A stretch of DNA of 64,000 nucleotides from Candidatus Ruthenibacterium merdavium (GTDB lineage Bacteria > Bacillota > Clostridia > Oscillospirales > Ruminococcaceae), in contig DWWA01000020.1 in NCBI GenBank assembly GCA_019119935.1, positions 114,999 to 178,998 on the forward strand, in the 5' to 3' direction. The position numbers and the translations under genes were made by a program. Of the stretch, positions 27,025-35,487 are shown piece after piece. Position 1 is the stretch's first letter. Each line of letters opens with the position of its first letter. Below the pieces are notes generated by a model that saw only the letters and a program-made list of their open reading frames with translations, did no database searches and had not been told where the DNA came from.

Positions 27025-28797
27025 TTACTTTCTCAGTGCCTTTTCCAGCGCGGCATCCGGCGTCACATAGGCCGTTTCGTAGGGGTCATACAGCACCATG
27101 CCGGGCTTTGCGCCGTTTGCCTTCCACACATGCTTTACAAAGGTGTAGTCTACTGCTACCTTTACCGCACCCATATCGGCGGAATACACGCTGGAGTGCA
27201 GCGCCGCCAAGCTCGCCGCTTCCTCTTTCGTTTTGTTCGGAATATCTTCCCCGTACGATAAAACGACAACGTGGCTTCCGGGTGCTTTTTGCACATGAAA
27301 CCACAAGTCTTTTCCGCGCGCCGTTTTCAGTGTCAAACGGTCGTTCTGGGCGTTGTTCCTTCCCACTAAAATCTCAAAGCCATCGCTGGAGCGATAGCGC
27401 AAAAAGTCAGCCGGCTTTTGCTTTTTGTCTTTGAGCTTAAAGTATTTCAAGTAGCCCTGTGATTTCAGCTCCATGCGAATTTCGTTCAAAGCCGCCTCTC
27501 CGGTTGCCGTTTCCACCTCATAGCACACTGTTTCCAAATATGCCGCTTCTGCGTCGCTTTCTTCAATCAGCTTCGTTAGCAGCCGCGCCGCCGTCTGCTT
27601 CTTTTTATACTCTTTAAAATACTTCTGTGCATTTGCGCTGGGCGAAAGGCGCACGTCCAGCGGAATGGTCACAGGCTCACCCGTGTAGTAATTGGTGAGC
27701 GTCACCTCTTTTGCGCCGCGTTCCACCCCCCAAAGGTTGGCGCTTAAAATCTCACCGTAAATGCGCAGTTGCTCCGAGGACGCACTTTCCGCCTGTTCCT
27801 CGCGGCGCGCCGCCGCCTTGCGCACAGCGCGCTCATGCAGGTTCTTCACCGTTTTTGCCAGCTCTTTTGATTTTTGCTTGAGGCGCTCCACCTGGTCTTT
27901 TTTCGCATAGTACCCCTCTAGCAATTCCGAATAAGTGGGATAGCTGACAAGCTCCGCGCCTTCGTACTGCGTCAGCGGCAAAAAACTGAACTCTACGGGC
28001 TGCCCCTGCACCAAAACCATGGTGGGAACACCGCCGCTTCGATAGGCTTCCTGCACCTGCTCGAGTGCTTCCAAAAGACTTTTCTTTTGTGCCTCGGTCA
28101 TGCTGTCGGCCACAACCTCCTCAGCCCCAAACGCGCGGTAAGCCGCTTCCCGGCACACGACAGGACCGACGCCGCCCGTCAGCTTCCCGAGCGCCGAACC
28201 CACGGGCAAATCTTTTTGCACGAGTGCCGCCAACAGCCCCATCGGGTTTGTATTTAAAAAAGAGGTGCGCTCCGGTTTGGGTGGCAGCGTGTAGCGCAGG
28301 CCGGGCAAGAGCTGGCGAATTTCGGAGTCCTCAAAATCCACTCGCTTGAGCGCGTCAATGATTTTCCCTTCCTGCTCCGGGAACGCCTGATTTTCCTTTT
28401 GCACCAAAACAAGATTGGAATACCGCCCCATCAGCTCTGCGGCAATCGTGTTCACCACAGTATCGCCCATTTCGCTGGTGCATTGAAAATCGAAGAACAT
28501 AATGCGCTCTTCCTCAATCGTGCGCACCGCCAGCAAGCGCCCGCCCGTATAGTGCTTGCGCAAAAGCATGCAGAACGACGGCGGCACCGCCGGGTTTTCA
28601 AACACCTCCTGCGTCAAGCAAGCGCGCGCCGAACCGGAACGCGCAGAGAGCAGCAGCTTATAAGCCGCCGTGCGGCTGCGCAGGTTCAGCACAATTTCAT
28701 CGCGTGTCGGTTCAAAAATTTTATCAATACGGGCATCTACTAATTGACTTTCCAGCTCTTTTGCCGTCAAAGCCAAGGTTGCCGCGTCCAAAGCCAT
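27025..28797 (-). CDS. rqcH: RqcH (NFACT family), ribosome quality control factor
   Basis: 590 residues, formerly annotated as fibronectin-binding protein A. NFACT-N domain (about 1-200, with ARIDKIFEPTRDEIVLNLR), helix-hairpin-helix and coiled-coil middle (KKDQVERLKQKSKELAKTVK), then the NFACT-R domain (GFEILVGRNNAQNDRLTLK, ARGKDLWFHVQKAPGSHVVV). RqcH binds stalled 50S subunits and recruits tRNA-Ala to add C-terminal alanine tails that mark truncated proteins for degradation. Its partner RqcP is encoded at 49.4 kb. It ends the DUF1858-trmK-nif3 operon, 27 bases after nif3. Confidence 0.94.
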   Translation of the reverse strand: MALDAATLALTAKELESQLVDARIDKIFEPTRDEIVLNLRSRTAAYKLLLSARSGSARACLTQEVFENPAVPPSFCMLLRKHYTGGRLLAVRTIEEERIMFFDFQCTSEMGDTVVNTIAAELMGRYSNLVLVQKENQAFPEQEGKIIDALKRVDFEDSEIRQLLPGLRYTLPPKPERTSFLNTNPMGLLAALVQKDLPVGSALGKLTGGVGPVVCREAAYRAFGAEEVVADSMTEAQKKSLLEALEQVQEAYRSGGVPTMVLVQGQPVEFSFLPLTQYEGAELVSYPTYSELLEGYYAKKDQVERLKQKSKELAKTVKNLHERAVRKAAARREEQAESASSEQLRIYGEILSANLWGVERGAKEVTLTNYYTGEPVTIPLDVRLSPSANAQKYFKEYKKKQTAARLLTKLIEESDAEAAYLETVCYEVETATGEAALNEIRMELKSQGYLKYFKLKDKKQKPADFLRYRSSDGFEILVGRNNAQNDRLTLKTARGKDLWFHVQKAPGSHVVVLSYGEDIPNKTKEEAASLAALHSSVYSADMGAVKVAVDYTFVKHVWKANGAKPGMVLYDPYETAYVTPDAALEKALRK

Positions 28798-28824
28798 ATT
28801 GTTCCCTCATTTCATCCGAGTCTT

Positions 28825-29592
28825 TCAAGGGCGGGGAATGCTTTCTGCAAACAGGCAAAAGGGGCTGTTTCTCTCAGCCTTCTCCACCTTGAGCTGCGAA
28901 AACCAGCCACGCAGCTTTTCTGCCATCACCGCAACAACGGGATATTCTGTTTCGCAATGGCCCGCCGCAGCCAAAGCAAGGCCCATTTGCTGTGCGTCGA
29001 GTGCTTCGTGATGGCTGGCTTCTCCTGTCAGCAAGCAGTCACAGCCCGCAGCGGCAGCCTCGCGGAAAAAGTCGCCCCCCGCGCCGGACACCACCGCAAT
29101 ACGTTTTACGATTTTCTCTGCACATGTGTACTGCACAGACGCGCCCAGGCATTGCCCTGCCTTAGCGGCAAATTCCGCCATTTTCATTTCCTGCGGCAAA
29201 ACCCCGGTGTATAAAAAGCCATCCGCACAGCTGATATCCGATAACCCTACACACTCTGCCAAGGTATGAGATACACCGTTTTCCGCCTTATCCAAATTCG
29301 TGTGCGCACAAACGGCGCTGATGCCTTCGCGCGCCAAACGCACAAACACATCCTGCTCGGACAAACATTTGACAGGTTTGAAAATCACGGGATGATGCGC
29401 AAAAATCACGTTGCAGCCGTGCGCTTTGGCCTCATCAATCACCTCGTGAGTAATATCCAGCGCACACAAAACACCCGTCACCGTCTGCCCCATATTGACG
29501 ATAACGCCGCAGTTATCCCAAGGCTCGGCAGTATCCCACGGTGCCCATTCATTGATTTTTTCCGCAATTTCCTGTACCGTCACTGTCTGCAT
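28825..29592 (-). CDS. Nif3-like dinuclear metal centre protein
   Basis: 255 residues from the ATG at 29592 (MQTVTVQEIAEKINEWAPWD); the track's 73-codon extension runs through trmK. Family motifs are WDNCGVIVNMG, CALDITHEVIDEAKAHG, IFAHHPVIFKP, THTNLDKAENGV-like (CAHTNLDKAENG) and the C-terminal GHCETEYPVVAVMAEKL. The His pairs bind two metals in a hexameric shell. It lacks the PII-like insertion of B. subtilis YqfO. Biochemical role is unsettled in the family. It overlaps trmK by 13 bases, a conserved pairing in Bacillota. Confidence 0.93.
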   Translation of the reverse strand: MQTVTVQEIAEKINEWAPWDTAEPWDNCGVIVNMGQTVTGVLCALDITHEVIDEAKAHGCNVIFAHHPVIFKPVKCLSEQDVFVRLAREGISAVCAHTNLDKAENGVSHTLAECVGLSDISCADGFLYTGVLPQEMKMAEFAAKAGQCLGASVQYTCAEKIVKRIAVVSGAGGDFFREAAAAGCDCLLTGEASHHEALDAQQMGLALAAAGHCETEYPVVAVMAEKLRGWFSQLKVEKAERNSPFCLFAESIPRP

Positions 29593-30284
29593 TGCTGAGC
29601 CTCCTGTCTGATTTGCTGTGCGAGCGCTAAAAACGTCGGCCGCTGCTCCATCGAAACGCCGCGCGCGTATTTTTCGCACAAATGCGCCACATGTTCCAAA
29701 TAAATTGCCGCCTCCGGCGTTTGTTTCTGCGCCGCCTTTCCTCTGGCGCGCTCCAAAAGACCGGGGTTCCGGCACACGCCTGTGTACTCCGCCGCCATCA
29801 CGGTATAGCACTTTCCCGCCGCTACACAGGGCATTTCCTCTAAAAGCTCAAAGCCGCTTTCCGCCAAAAAGCCGCGCAGAACACTGTGCTTTGTGGCAGG
29901 AACAAAGACAAAGCGCGTCCCGCTTTGCCAAAACTGCGGCGCCGCTTGCAAAATCATGCAAATGGTCACACCGGACATTCCGGCAATCACGATGCTGTCC
30001 GCCTCACCGGGCGTGAGCACCGATAAACCGTCCCCCAGCCGCAGCTGCGCCAAATGCAGCACCCCGGCACGCTCCAGCGTTTGGCGCGCACGCTCTAAGG
30101 GCGCCGCCTTCACGTCACACGCAATCACACCTTTGCAAGTGCCGCTCGCAGCTAAGTAAGCGCAGAGCTTTCCGTGGTCACAGCCGATATCAGCACAAAC
30201 GCCGCCGCGTCGAACATACGACGCGGCGGCGGACAGGCGTGCATCCAGCACAGGAGCGGTCATTTCTGCCCCTTGTGCACTCAT
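29580..30284 (-). CDS. trmK: tRNA (adenine-22-N1)-methyltransferase TrmK
   Basis: 234 residues. It makes m1A22 in tRNA using S-adenosylmethionine. Rossmann motif I is ADIGCDHGKLCAYLA; VIACDVKAAPLERA, GDGLSVLTPGE and SIVIAGMSGVTICMIL follow, which are typical of TrmK. The C-terminal coiled-coil helices are present. The gene overlaps DUF1858 by four bases and nif3 by 13, indicating coupled translation. Confidence 0.93.
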   Translation of the reverse strand: MSAQGAEMTAPVLDARLSAAASYVRRGGVCADIGCDHGKLCAYLAASGTCKGVIACDVKAAPLERARQTLERAGVLHLAQLRLGDGLSVLTPGEADSIVIAGMSGVTICMILQAAPQFWQSGTRFVFVPATKHSVLRGFLAESGFELLEEMPCVAAGKCYTVMAAEYTGVCRNPGLLERARGKAAQKQTPEAAIYLEHVAHLCEKYARGVSMEQRPTFLALAQQIRQEAQQCRQ

Positions 30285-30481
30285 TTTGCCGCCAATTCGT
30301 TCAGCTTATTCAGCAAAACCTCAGGGTCGTTGCCGTGTACCAGGCAAGCCTGCTCAATCGTTTCGCTGCGTGCCGAGGGGCATCCCAAGCAGTGCATGCC
30401 GATTTCCAAAAAAAGCGGTGCCGCCTCCGGGCAATGATCCAAAACCTCACCGATAATCGTATCTTTTGTAAATGTCATCAT
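30281..30481 (-). CDS. DUF1858 protein, possible hydride/hybrid-cluster domain
   Basis: 66 residues. The sequence TFTKDTIIGEVLDHCPEAAP, LFLEIGMHCLGCPSARSETI matches the DUF1858 family, a small domain with a CxxC pair that often precedes or accompanies metal or sulfur enzymes. Function unknown. GGAGG precedes two adjacent ATG codons; the second has better spacing. It is the first gene of the trmK-nif3-rqcH operon. Confidence 0.9.
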   Translation of the reverse strand: MMTFTKDTIIGEVLDHCPEAAPLFLEIGMHCLGCPSARSETIEQACLVHGNDPEVLLNKLNELAAK

Positions 30482-30531
30482 AAAACCTCCATTGAGAAGT
30501 GATATTTACACTAAAAATGTATTGTTTTCTT

Positions 30532-30560
30532 ATTTTACCCTATCTTTGCTAAAATAGCAA
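30532..30560 (-). promoter_or_regulatory. Promoter of the DUF1858-trmK-nif3-rqcH operon
   Basis: TTGCTA and TAAAAT on the minus strand with a 17-base spacer; initiation near 30525, about 45 bases before the DUF1858 start. TTGCTA also forms a six-base hairpin with TAGCAA after the preceding gene, which may be a weak terminator. Confidence 0.65.
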
Positions 30561-30576
30561 GAATTTTTGTTAAAAC

Positions 30577-31047
30577 TCATTGTGCGCGCATTAAAGCGTT
30601 TTGCATATAAGCATCTGCCTCCTCAATCAGAGGTGTCATCCCACTCCAGAACTCTGCTTCGCGCGTAAAGCGCGCACTGTCGATTGCCTGCCAAAAATGC
30701 TCGTACTCCTCTGCCGTTGCTCCGCTGTAAGAAAGCCGGCTTTGCACACTGTTGTAGTTTTCCTCTGTTGTATCAGTTTCCAAAATCAGTCCCTGCTGAC
30801 TTAATTCTTCCAGCTTCTGCATGTTGTAATCATCCAAAGATCCTTCTTTGGGCGGCGAAAGCAGAACCGCAACCCACACCAGCACGGAGATAACCAAAAA
30901 GACAACCCCGATGATGGTTTTCACACGGGCGCTTCTCTCCCTGCGCTCTTGAAAGGCAGCAAAATCGCCGGCTTCCATCGGCCTTTTCTTTTTTCTTGAC
31001 GACGCAATCGCAGCAATGATGACAATGACAACAATTACTTCCAACAT
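30577..31047 (-). CDS. Small two-helix membrane protein of unknown function
   Basis: 156 residues. The N-terminus is a hydrophobic helix (LEVIVVIVIIAAIASS) followed by a basic stretch, then a second helix about residues 44-64 (TIIGVVFLVISVLVWVAVLL). The remaining acidic, helix-rich part (DDYNMQKLEELSQQGLILET, EEYEHFWQAIDSARF) has no catalytic motif I can name. Strong GAGGAGG ribosome site. It begins three bases after the 301-residue membrane protein ends, and the two share the pattern of a C-terminal region with repeated Trp/Tyr and acidic residues, so they are probably one operon. Confidence 0.75.
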   Translation of the reverse strand: MLEVIVVIVIIAAIASSRKKKRPMEAGDFAAFQERRERSARVKTIIGVVFLVISVLVWVAVLLSPPKEGSLDDYNMQKLEELSQQGLILETDTTEENYNSVQSRLSYSGATAEEYEHFWQAIDSARFTREAEFWSGMTPLIEEADAYMQNALMRAQ

Positions 31048-31050
31048 GTG

Positions 31051-31956
31051 TTACACCTCCTCATTCAAAGGCGCAGCGAGCCCACTGCTCTGACTATCGA
31101 AGAAAACATCCTCCTGGGTGGTGTTTCCGGTCTGCCTTATCATATCGTCCAAAGTGGCTTTAATCACATCTGCCGCCGTGCTACGGATACCGTAGTCCTC
31201 ATTGCACAACGCCTCAAAGACCGTTCCGTCATCCCCGAGCATCAAAAGCATACCGCGCACCGCCTCGCGTCCGCGCTCCACATCCTCCGCTGGCACCGAG
31301 GCCGTCACGTCATCATCCGGCGTGCAAATCCTTTCCATCCTAAAGGCAAGATCCGACCCCATGTACGAAAGATCCGCCTCTCGCTGTCCGGCGATAACGG
31401 AAACAAAAAGCTGCCATTGATCAATCGTTTCGAGTACCGTGTTATCCCACTCGGCCTGCGTCACCAAATGTGCATAGGAGGCATCCCGCTTATCGTAATC
31501 ATCGAGCTGATTTTCACGGATAAATTCCATAGCACGAGCAGGCTGATTTTTATCCAGCATGTCAACAAGCTTTTCCTCATAGCGATTGGGGCGCAGCATA
31601 CTTTGCATTCCGCTGGAAGCAATTGCAGGCGCAAGGACAACGGTGAAAATCAGCGCAAGCAATCCGATCACAAACCAGCCGTTCCCGCTTTTCACACGCT
31701 TTTGCGCCGTGCCGGCGCTCGCCGGATTCCAATCATTCGGGCGAGCCGCCGCCTTGCGCACAGGAGGCTGTGCGGAACGCTTTGCCCATGTTTTTGCCGC
31801 GCTTGAAGTGCGGGGGGCAGACTGCTGCACCGCCCTTGTATTTTTCGGAACCGGGGAAAAAGAAGACGCCTCGCTTTGCTCTACCATAGAGATATCTTCG
31901 CCATACATATCTTTTAAAATATCATTTTTTCCCTCTTCAAACATGCTTCCTTTCAC
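31051..31956 (-). CDS. Single-pass membrane protein of unknown function
   Basis: 301 residues. The start is a GTG at 31956 with GGAGGG seven bases upstream. Residues 1-95 are cytoplasmic and rich in Ser, Ala, Pro and Arg; one membrane helix is at about 96-118 (GWFVIGLLALIFTVVLAPAI). The rest is a predicted extracytoplasmic helical domain (YEEKLVDMLDKNQPARAMEF, VIAGQREADLSYMGSDLAF). I recognise no family. It looks like a membrane-anchored repeat-helix protein and is paired with the downstream small membrane gene. Confidence 0.75.
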   Translation of the reverse strand: MKGSMFEEGKNDILKDMYGEDISMVEQSEASSFSPVPKNTRAVQQSAPRTSSAAKTWAKRSAQPPVRKAAARPNDWNPASAGTAQKRVKSGNGWFVIGLLALIFTVVLAPAIASSGMQSMLRPNRYEEKLVDMLDKNQPARAMEFIRENQLDDYDKRDASYAHLVTQAEWDNTVLETIDQWQLFVSVIAGQREADLSYMGSDLAFRMERICTPDDDVTASVPAEDVERGREAVRGMLLMLGDDGTVFEALCNEDYGIRSTAADVIKATLDDMIRQTGNTTQEDVFFDSQSSGLAAPLNEEV

Positions 31957-32022
31957 TTATGTTCCCTCCTATCGTTTTTCTCCGCTGATTTTCAGACTTT
32001 ATCCGAAAATCATGATACAATC

Positions 32023-32757
32023 TCAAATAACGAACCCGCCGTTAACCCCGAGCACTTGGCCGGTGATAAAACCGGCGTCGTCCGAACACAAAAAGGCAAC
32101 CGCCTTTGCAATGTCCTCCGGCGCCCCTAAGCGCTCTAAAGGCGTTTCGTCTGCAATCACCTGTTTTTCCTCTTGTGAAAAGCAAGCCAGCATATCGGTA
32201 TCCACCGCGCCCGGTGCCACTGCATTCACCGTAATGCCGCTGGGAGCCACCTCTTTTGCCAGCGCCTTCGTCATTCCGATAACGGCCGCTTTTGCCGCAG
32301 AATAGTCCACCTCACACGACGCGCCCACTTGCCCCCACATCGAGGAAATGTTGACAACGCGGCCCCATTTCCGGCGAATCATCGCAGGAAGCGCTTCCCG
32401 CGTGCAAAGAAAGGCACCGCGCACGGTGCTTGCCATCATGTCGTCCCAATCGTCTGCGGTCAAATCCGTAAACAGCTTTTGACGGGCAATGCCTGCGTTG
32501 TTCACTAAGAGGCTCGGCTCACCGAGCACTTCGCGCACCTTTTGAAACATTACACGCACGCTTTCTTCCCTGCGCACATCAACACAGAACGGCGCCGCCG
32601 TTTTCCCCTCTTTCGTTAGGGCTTCGCACAGCGCCTGCGCCGCCTGCGCACCGGTTCGATAGCACACAGCCACCCGATATCCACGGGCGCAAAGCTCTTT
32701 TGCAATTGCCGCGCCGATGCCGCGCGAAGCACCCGTCACAACTGCGACTTTTTCCAT
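32023..32757 (-). CDS. ymfI: SDR reductase, probable EF-P 5-aminopentanone reductase
   Basis: 244 residues, classical short-chain dehydrogenase. Cofactor motif TGASRGIGAAIA, structural motif NNAGIA, catalytic Ser/Tyr/Lys in VNISSMWGQVGASCEVDYSAAK. The WGQ-GASCEV segment is characteristic of YmfI, which reduces the 5-aminopentanone on elongation factor P Lys to 5-aminopentanol and so helps translation of proline stretches. The FabG family is close, so a fatty-acid role cannot be wholly excluded. It overlaps tadA by 22 bases, and both are translation-modification genes. Confidence 0.82.
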   Translation of the reverse strand: MEKVAVVTGASRGIGAAIAKELCARGYRVAVCYRTGAQAAQALCEALTKEGKTAAPFCVDVRREESVRVMFQKVREVLGEPSLLVNNAGIARQKLFTDLTADDWDDMMASTVRGAFLCTREALPAMIRRKWGRVVNISSMWGQVGASCEVDYSAAKAAVIGMTKALAKEVAPSGITVNAVAPGAVDTDMLACFSQEEKQVIADETPLERLGAPEDIAKAVAFLCSDDAGFITGQVLGVNGGFVI

Positions 32758-33227
32758 TTCGGTTTCTCCCCCGATTTTCGTTTTCTTCTCAATTCCTCAA
32801 AGAAGGATTGCAGCAGCGCGGTACATTCTTCTTCCAAAACGCCGCTTTCCAGCGCAGGGCGATGATTAAACCCAAGCGAAAACAAATCAACTACGCTTCC
32901 GCAGCAGCCCGCCTTTGCATCACGCGCACCGTACACCACACGCTTAAGACGGCTGTTGATGATTGCGCCTGCGCACATCGGGCACGGTTCCAGCGTCACA
33001 TACAAGTCACACTGCCACAAGCGCCAGCCTCCCAAACGCGCACAAGCCCGGTCAATCGCCAAGAGTTCAGCATGGTGCACGGCATTTTTCTCGGTTTCGC
33101 GCGTGTTATAGGCTGTCGCCACCACTTCGCCGTCTTTGACAATCACCGCCCCTACGGGCACTTCGCCCAGCTTTGCGGCACATTCGGCTTGCTCCAAAGC
33201 AAGGCGCATCCACTTTTCGTCTTCCAT
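32736..33227 (-). CDS. tadA: tRNA-specific adenosine deaminase TadA
   Basis: 163 residues. It converts A34 to inosine in tRNA-Arg(ACG). The zinc ligands are in HHAELLAID (the catalytic HAE) and LEPCPMCAGAI (PCxxC). The C-terminal basic tail (RRKRKSGEKPKWKKS) is typical. GGAAGGAG precedes the ATG. Downstream overlap with ymfI. Confidence 0.95.
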   Translation of the reverse strand: MEDEKWMRLALEQAECAAKLGEVPVGAVIVKDGEVVATAYNTRETEKNAVHHAELLAIDRACARLGGWRLWQCDLYVTLEPCPMCAGAIINSRLKRVVYGARDAKAGCCGSVVDLFSLGFNHRPALESGVLEEECTALLQSFFEELRRKRKSGEKPKWKKSQL

Positions 33228-33239
33228 AACGCTCCTTCC

Positions 33240-34346
33240 TTACGTCAGCCAAAAAGGCATCGTCCAGCCCGTCATCGGCCAAAGCGCGCGAAGCGCCATC
33301 GCAATCATCACAAACAAATACAGCGGCGTTGTTGCCAAGCGCTCGAATCGGCTTTGCCTGTTTTTGGGGTCATACACCCATGGAATGGGCCGAAACGAGC
33401 GGAGCACCTGTTTTTGATAGATTCTTCCGATGCATACAGCCGCGGCCAAAAAGATGATAACAACGAGATACACGAGCATAGCAAAAGATTCTACCCCCTG
33501 CATCTTTTGCCGAATGAACAAGAAGGCGAAAGAAATCACATTGCTGCTGAAATGCAGCAGCATCCCCACGGTAAGCGTTCCGGTACAATGCGCCGCAAGG
33601 CCCATGAGCACCGATTCCAAAAAAATAGCAGGCATCTTAGCAAGATCTGCGTGAAGCAGTGTAAACATCACACTGGACACCACAATCGAAAACCAAGCAC
33701 CCCAAGGCTCAAAAATCTTTTGCAGCGCACCGCGCACCAGCCACTCGTTCACCACCGTAGAAACGATGCAAATCACAAAAAAGTAATATAAAACACCCAG
33801 CGGATTTTCCGGAAGCTGCACCACTTGCTCCGGCGGATACACGGTCAGCGCTTCCAAGCCATAGCGCACCACACTTGTCACCATGTCGCCAATCACGCTG
33901 AGCCCCATAAAGGCAGGCACAAACAGCCAAATTTGTTTTTCCTCCGGCCACGGCCGGTTCGGCTTCAAACGCATCGGTGTTTCCTTCACACCTTGCTCCA
34001 GCAACAACCGCGCCGCCGCCAGCCCGAGCAAAGGAACTGCCAGCGCAATTCCCCGATAAATTCCCTCGCCTTGCAGCTTCCATTCTTCAGAAAGCCCTTT
34101 CTCCAGCGCAGTCCACAAAGCACGAAAAATAAACAGAATGGTACCGTTTACCAGAAAGTAAAGTAAAACGGCAACCGCCGCAAGATTGGCAGCATAGCGC
34201 AGCCAGTCTTTTTTGGTGCGGCGGGGCCGCTCACTTTTTCTGCGTTTTGAAAGCTCTTGATGTTTTTCCTCCGCGTTTTGGGCGGTAATGCGCTCTAACT
34301 GAACGGTCATCTCCCATTCTTCTTTTGTCCAATCCTCCGTACGCAT
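33240..34346 (-). CDS. CPBP-family membrane protein (possible pseudo-protease)
   Basis: 368 residues. A polar, charged N-terminus of about 50 residues precedes seven or eight hydrophobic helices. The CPBP (Abi/Rce1-like) motifs are in the C-terminal half: motif 1 reads VVNEWLVRGAL, motif 2 FTLLHAD and motif 3 LHFSSNV. The first glutamate of the EExxxR motif, which is catalytic in the family, is Asn here (AAC codon), whereas the other His and Asn residues are kept. It may be a non-proteolytic member or use the second Glu. It is 13 bases after tadA's start side, so possibly co-transcribed. Substrate unknown. Confidence 0.82.
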   Translation of the reverse strand: MRTEDWTKEEWEMTVQLERITAQNAEEKHQELSKRRKSERPRRTKKDWLRYAANLAAVAVLLYFLVNGTILFIFRALWTALEKGLSEEWKLQGEGIYRGIALAVPLLGLAAARLLLEQGVKETPMRLKPNRPWPEEKQIWLFVPAFMGLSVIGDMVTSVVRYGLEALTVYPPEQVVQLPENPLGVLYYFFVICIVSTVVNEWLVRGALQKIFEPWGAWFSIVVSSVMFTLLHADLAKMPAIFLESVLMGLAAHCTGTLTVGMLLHFSSNVISFAFLFIRQKMQGVESFAMLVYLVVIIFLAAAVCIGRIYQKQVLRSFRPIPWVYDPKNRQSRFERLATTPLYLFVMIAMALRALWPMTGWTMPFWLT

Positions 34347-34432
34347 GGTGTGACCTCTCCCCTCTCGTTAAGCTGCGCTATGGACGCTCAGGCGCATTCC
34401 CCTCCCTTGCCGCTGTACCGCACAGGCAAATC

Positions 34433-35329
34433 TCAGGCTTCAAAAAAGCTCAGCTGCCCAAAGTCGTATGTTCTTTGGTACGCTTTGACAATCTCGTCCA
34501 TTTCCGTCATCAAGCCTCTTTGCTCTGCTTCTTCGCGAAATGCCTGTGTCAATTTATGTACACCGGGCACAAAGCATTTATAACGCGGCCCGTATTTTTT
34601 CTGATATGCGGCGGGAAGCTGTTCTTTGGGAAACAGTTCTGAAAGCTTTTGATAAAAATATTCCCGCTGTCCGTCGCGCAGCGTCATACCCAGCATCGGG
34701 TACACAAAACGCGCCCCTGCCAGTGCCGCACTGTACACCACTTCCCTGATATTTTCCTCGCTGTCCTCTATATAAGGCACAACCGGCATTAAAAGAACAC
34801 CGGCAAAAATTCCTTCCTGAGAAAGACGGCGAAGCGCTTCCAGCCTCTGCGCAGGCGGCGGAGCATTGGGCTCCAGCTTTTTTGCCAGCGAAGGGCTGCA
34901 TGTCGTAATCGTCAGCGCACACAAAACGGGCGAATGCACTTGAATCTTTTTCAGCACATCAATATCGCGCGTAATCATCGGGCTTTTCGTTGTAATCATG
35001 GCACCGAATCCGTAGGCAGAAATGAGCTCCAGGGCTTTGCGCGTATATTCCATTTCTTTTTCAAAAGGATTGTAAGGGTCGCTCATTGAGCCCATTGCAA
35101 CCACCCCGGTGGCTCTCTTGCTGCTCAGCCCGTTTCTCACCAAAGTCAGGGCGTTTTCCTTGACGCGCACACGATCAAAATCTTCAATGCCATAACAGCT
35201 GCTTCGACTGTCACAATAGATACACCCATGACTGCATCCGCGGTACAGATTCATCGTATAATCCGTCCCAAACCATTCTCTGCTTTTATTGACCGTGACA
35301 ATCGTTTTTGCCGGTATGGTTTCGATCAC
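34433..35329 (-). CDS. Radical SAM protein, spore photoproduct lyase-related family
   Basis: 298 residues. The iron-sulfur motif CSHGCIYC (CxxxCxxC) near residue 32-39 binds the cluster and S-adenosylmethionine. TNxSREWFGTDYTMNLYRGC-type start, VAMGSMSDPYNPFEKEM, MITTKSPMITRDIDVLKKI and PVVPYIEDSEENI match the SPL/Rv2578c-like group. The start is GTG with AAAGGAGG eight bases upstream. The SPL-type cysteine used for DNA repair was not located, so repair activity should not be assumed. It is a single gene with a -10 (TATACT) upstream. Confidence 0.85.
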   Translation of the reverse strand: MIETIPAKTIVTVNKSREWFGTDYTMNLYRGCSHGCIYCDSRSSCYGIEDFDRVRVKENALTLVRNGLSSKRATGVVAMGSMSDPYNPFEKEMEYTRKALELISAYGFGAMITTKSPMITRDIDVLKKIQVHSPVLCALTITTCSPSLAKKLEPNAPPPAQRLEALRRLSQEGIFAGVLLMPVVPYIEDSEENIREVVYSAALAGARFVYPMLGMTLRDGQREYFYQKLSELFPKEQLPAAYQKKYGPRYKCFVPGVHKLTQAFREEAEQRGLMTEMDEIVKAYQRTYDFGQLSFFEA

Positions 35330-35487
35330 GTGAGGTGCCTCCTTTCGGCTTTTTATCAGTATACCATAAAACTACAAAAGAAAAGAACCCCCTTTCACGG
35401 ACTTTTCCGCAAAAAAAGGCTCTTTTCGCTGTTTCAATGCCGCAAATATCCCCGCATCCGACAGCACTGACCGCCGTTTGTACAAAA

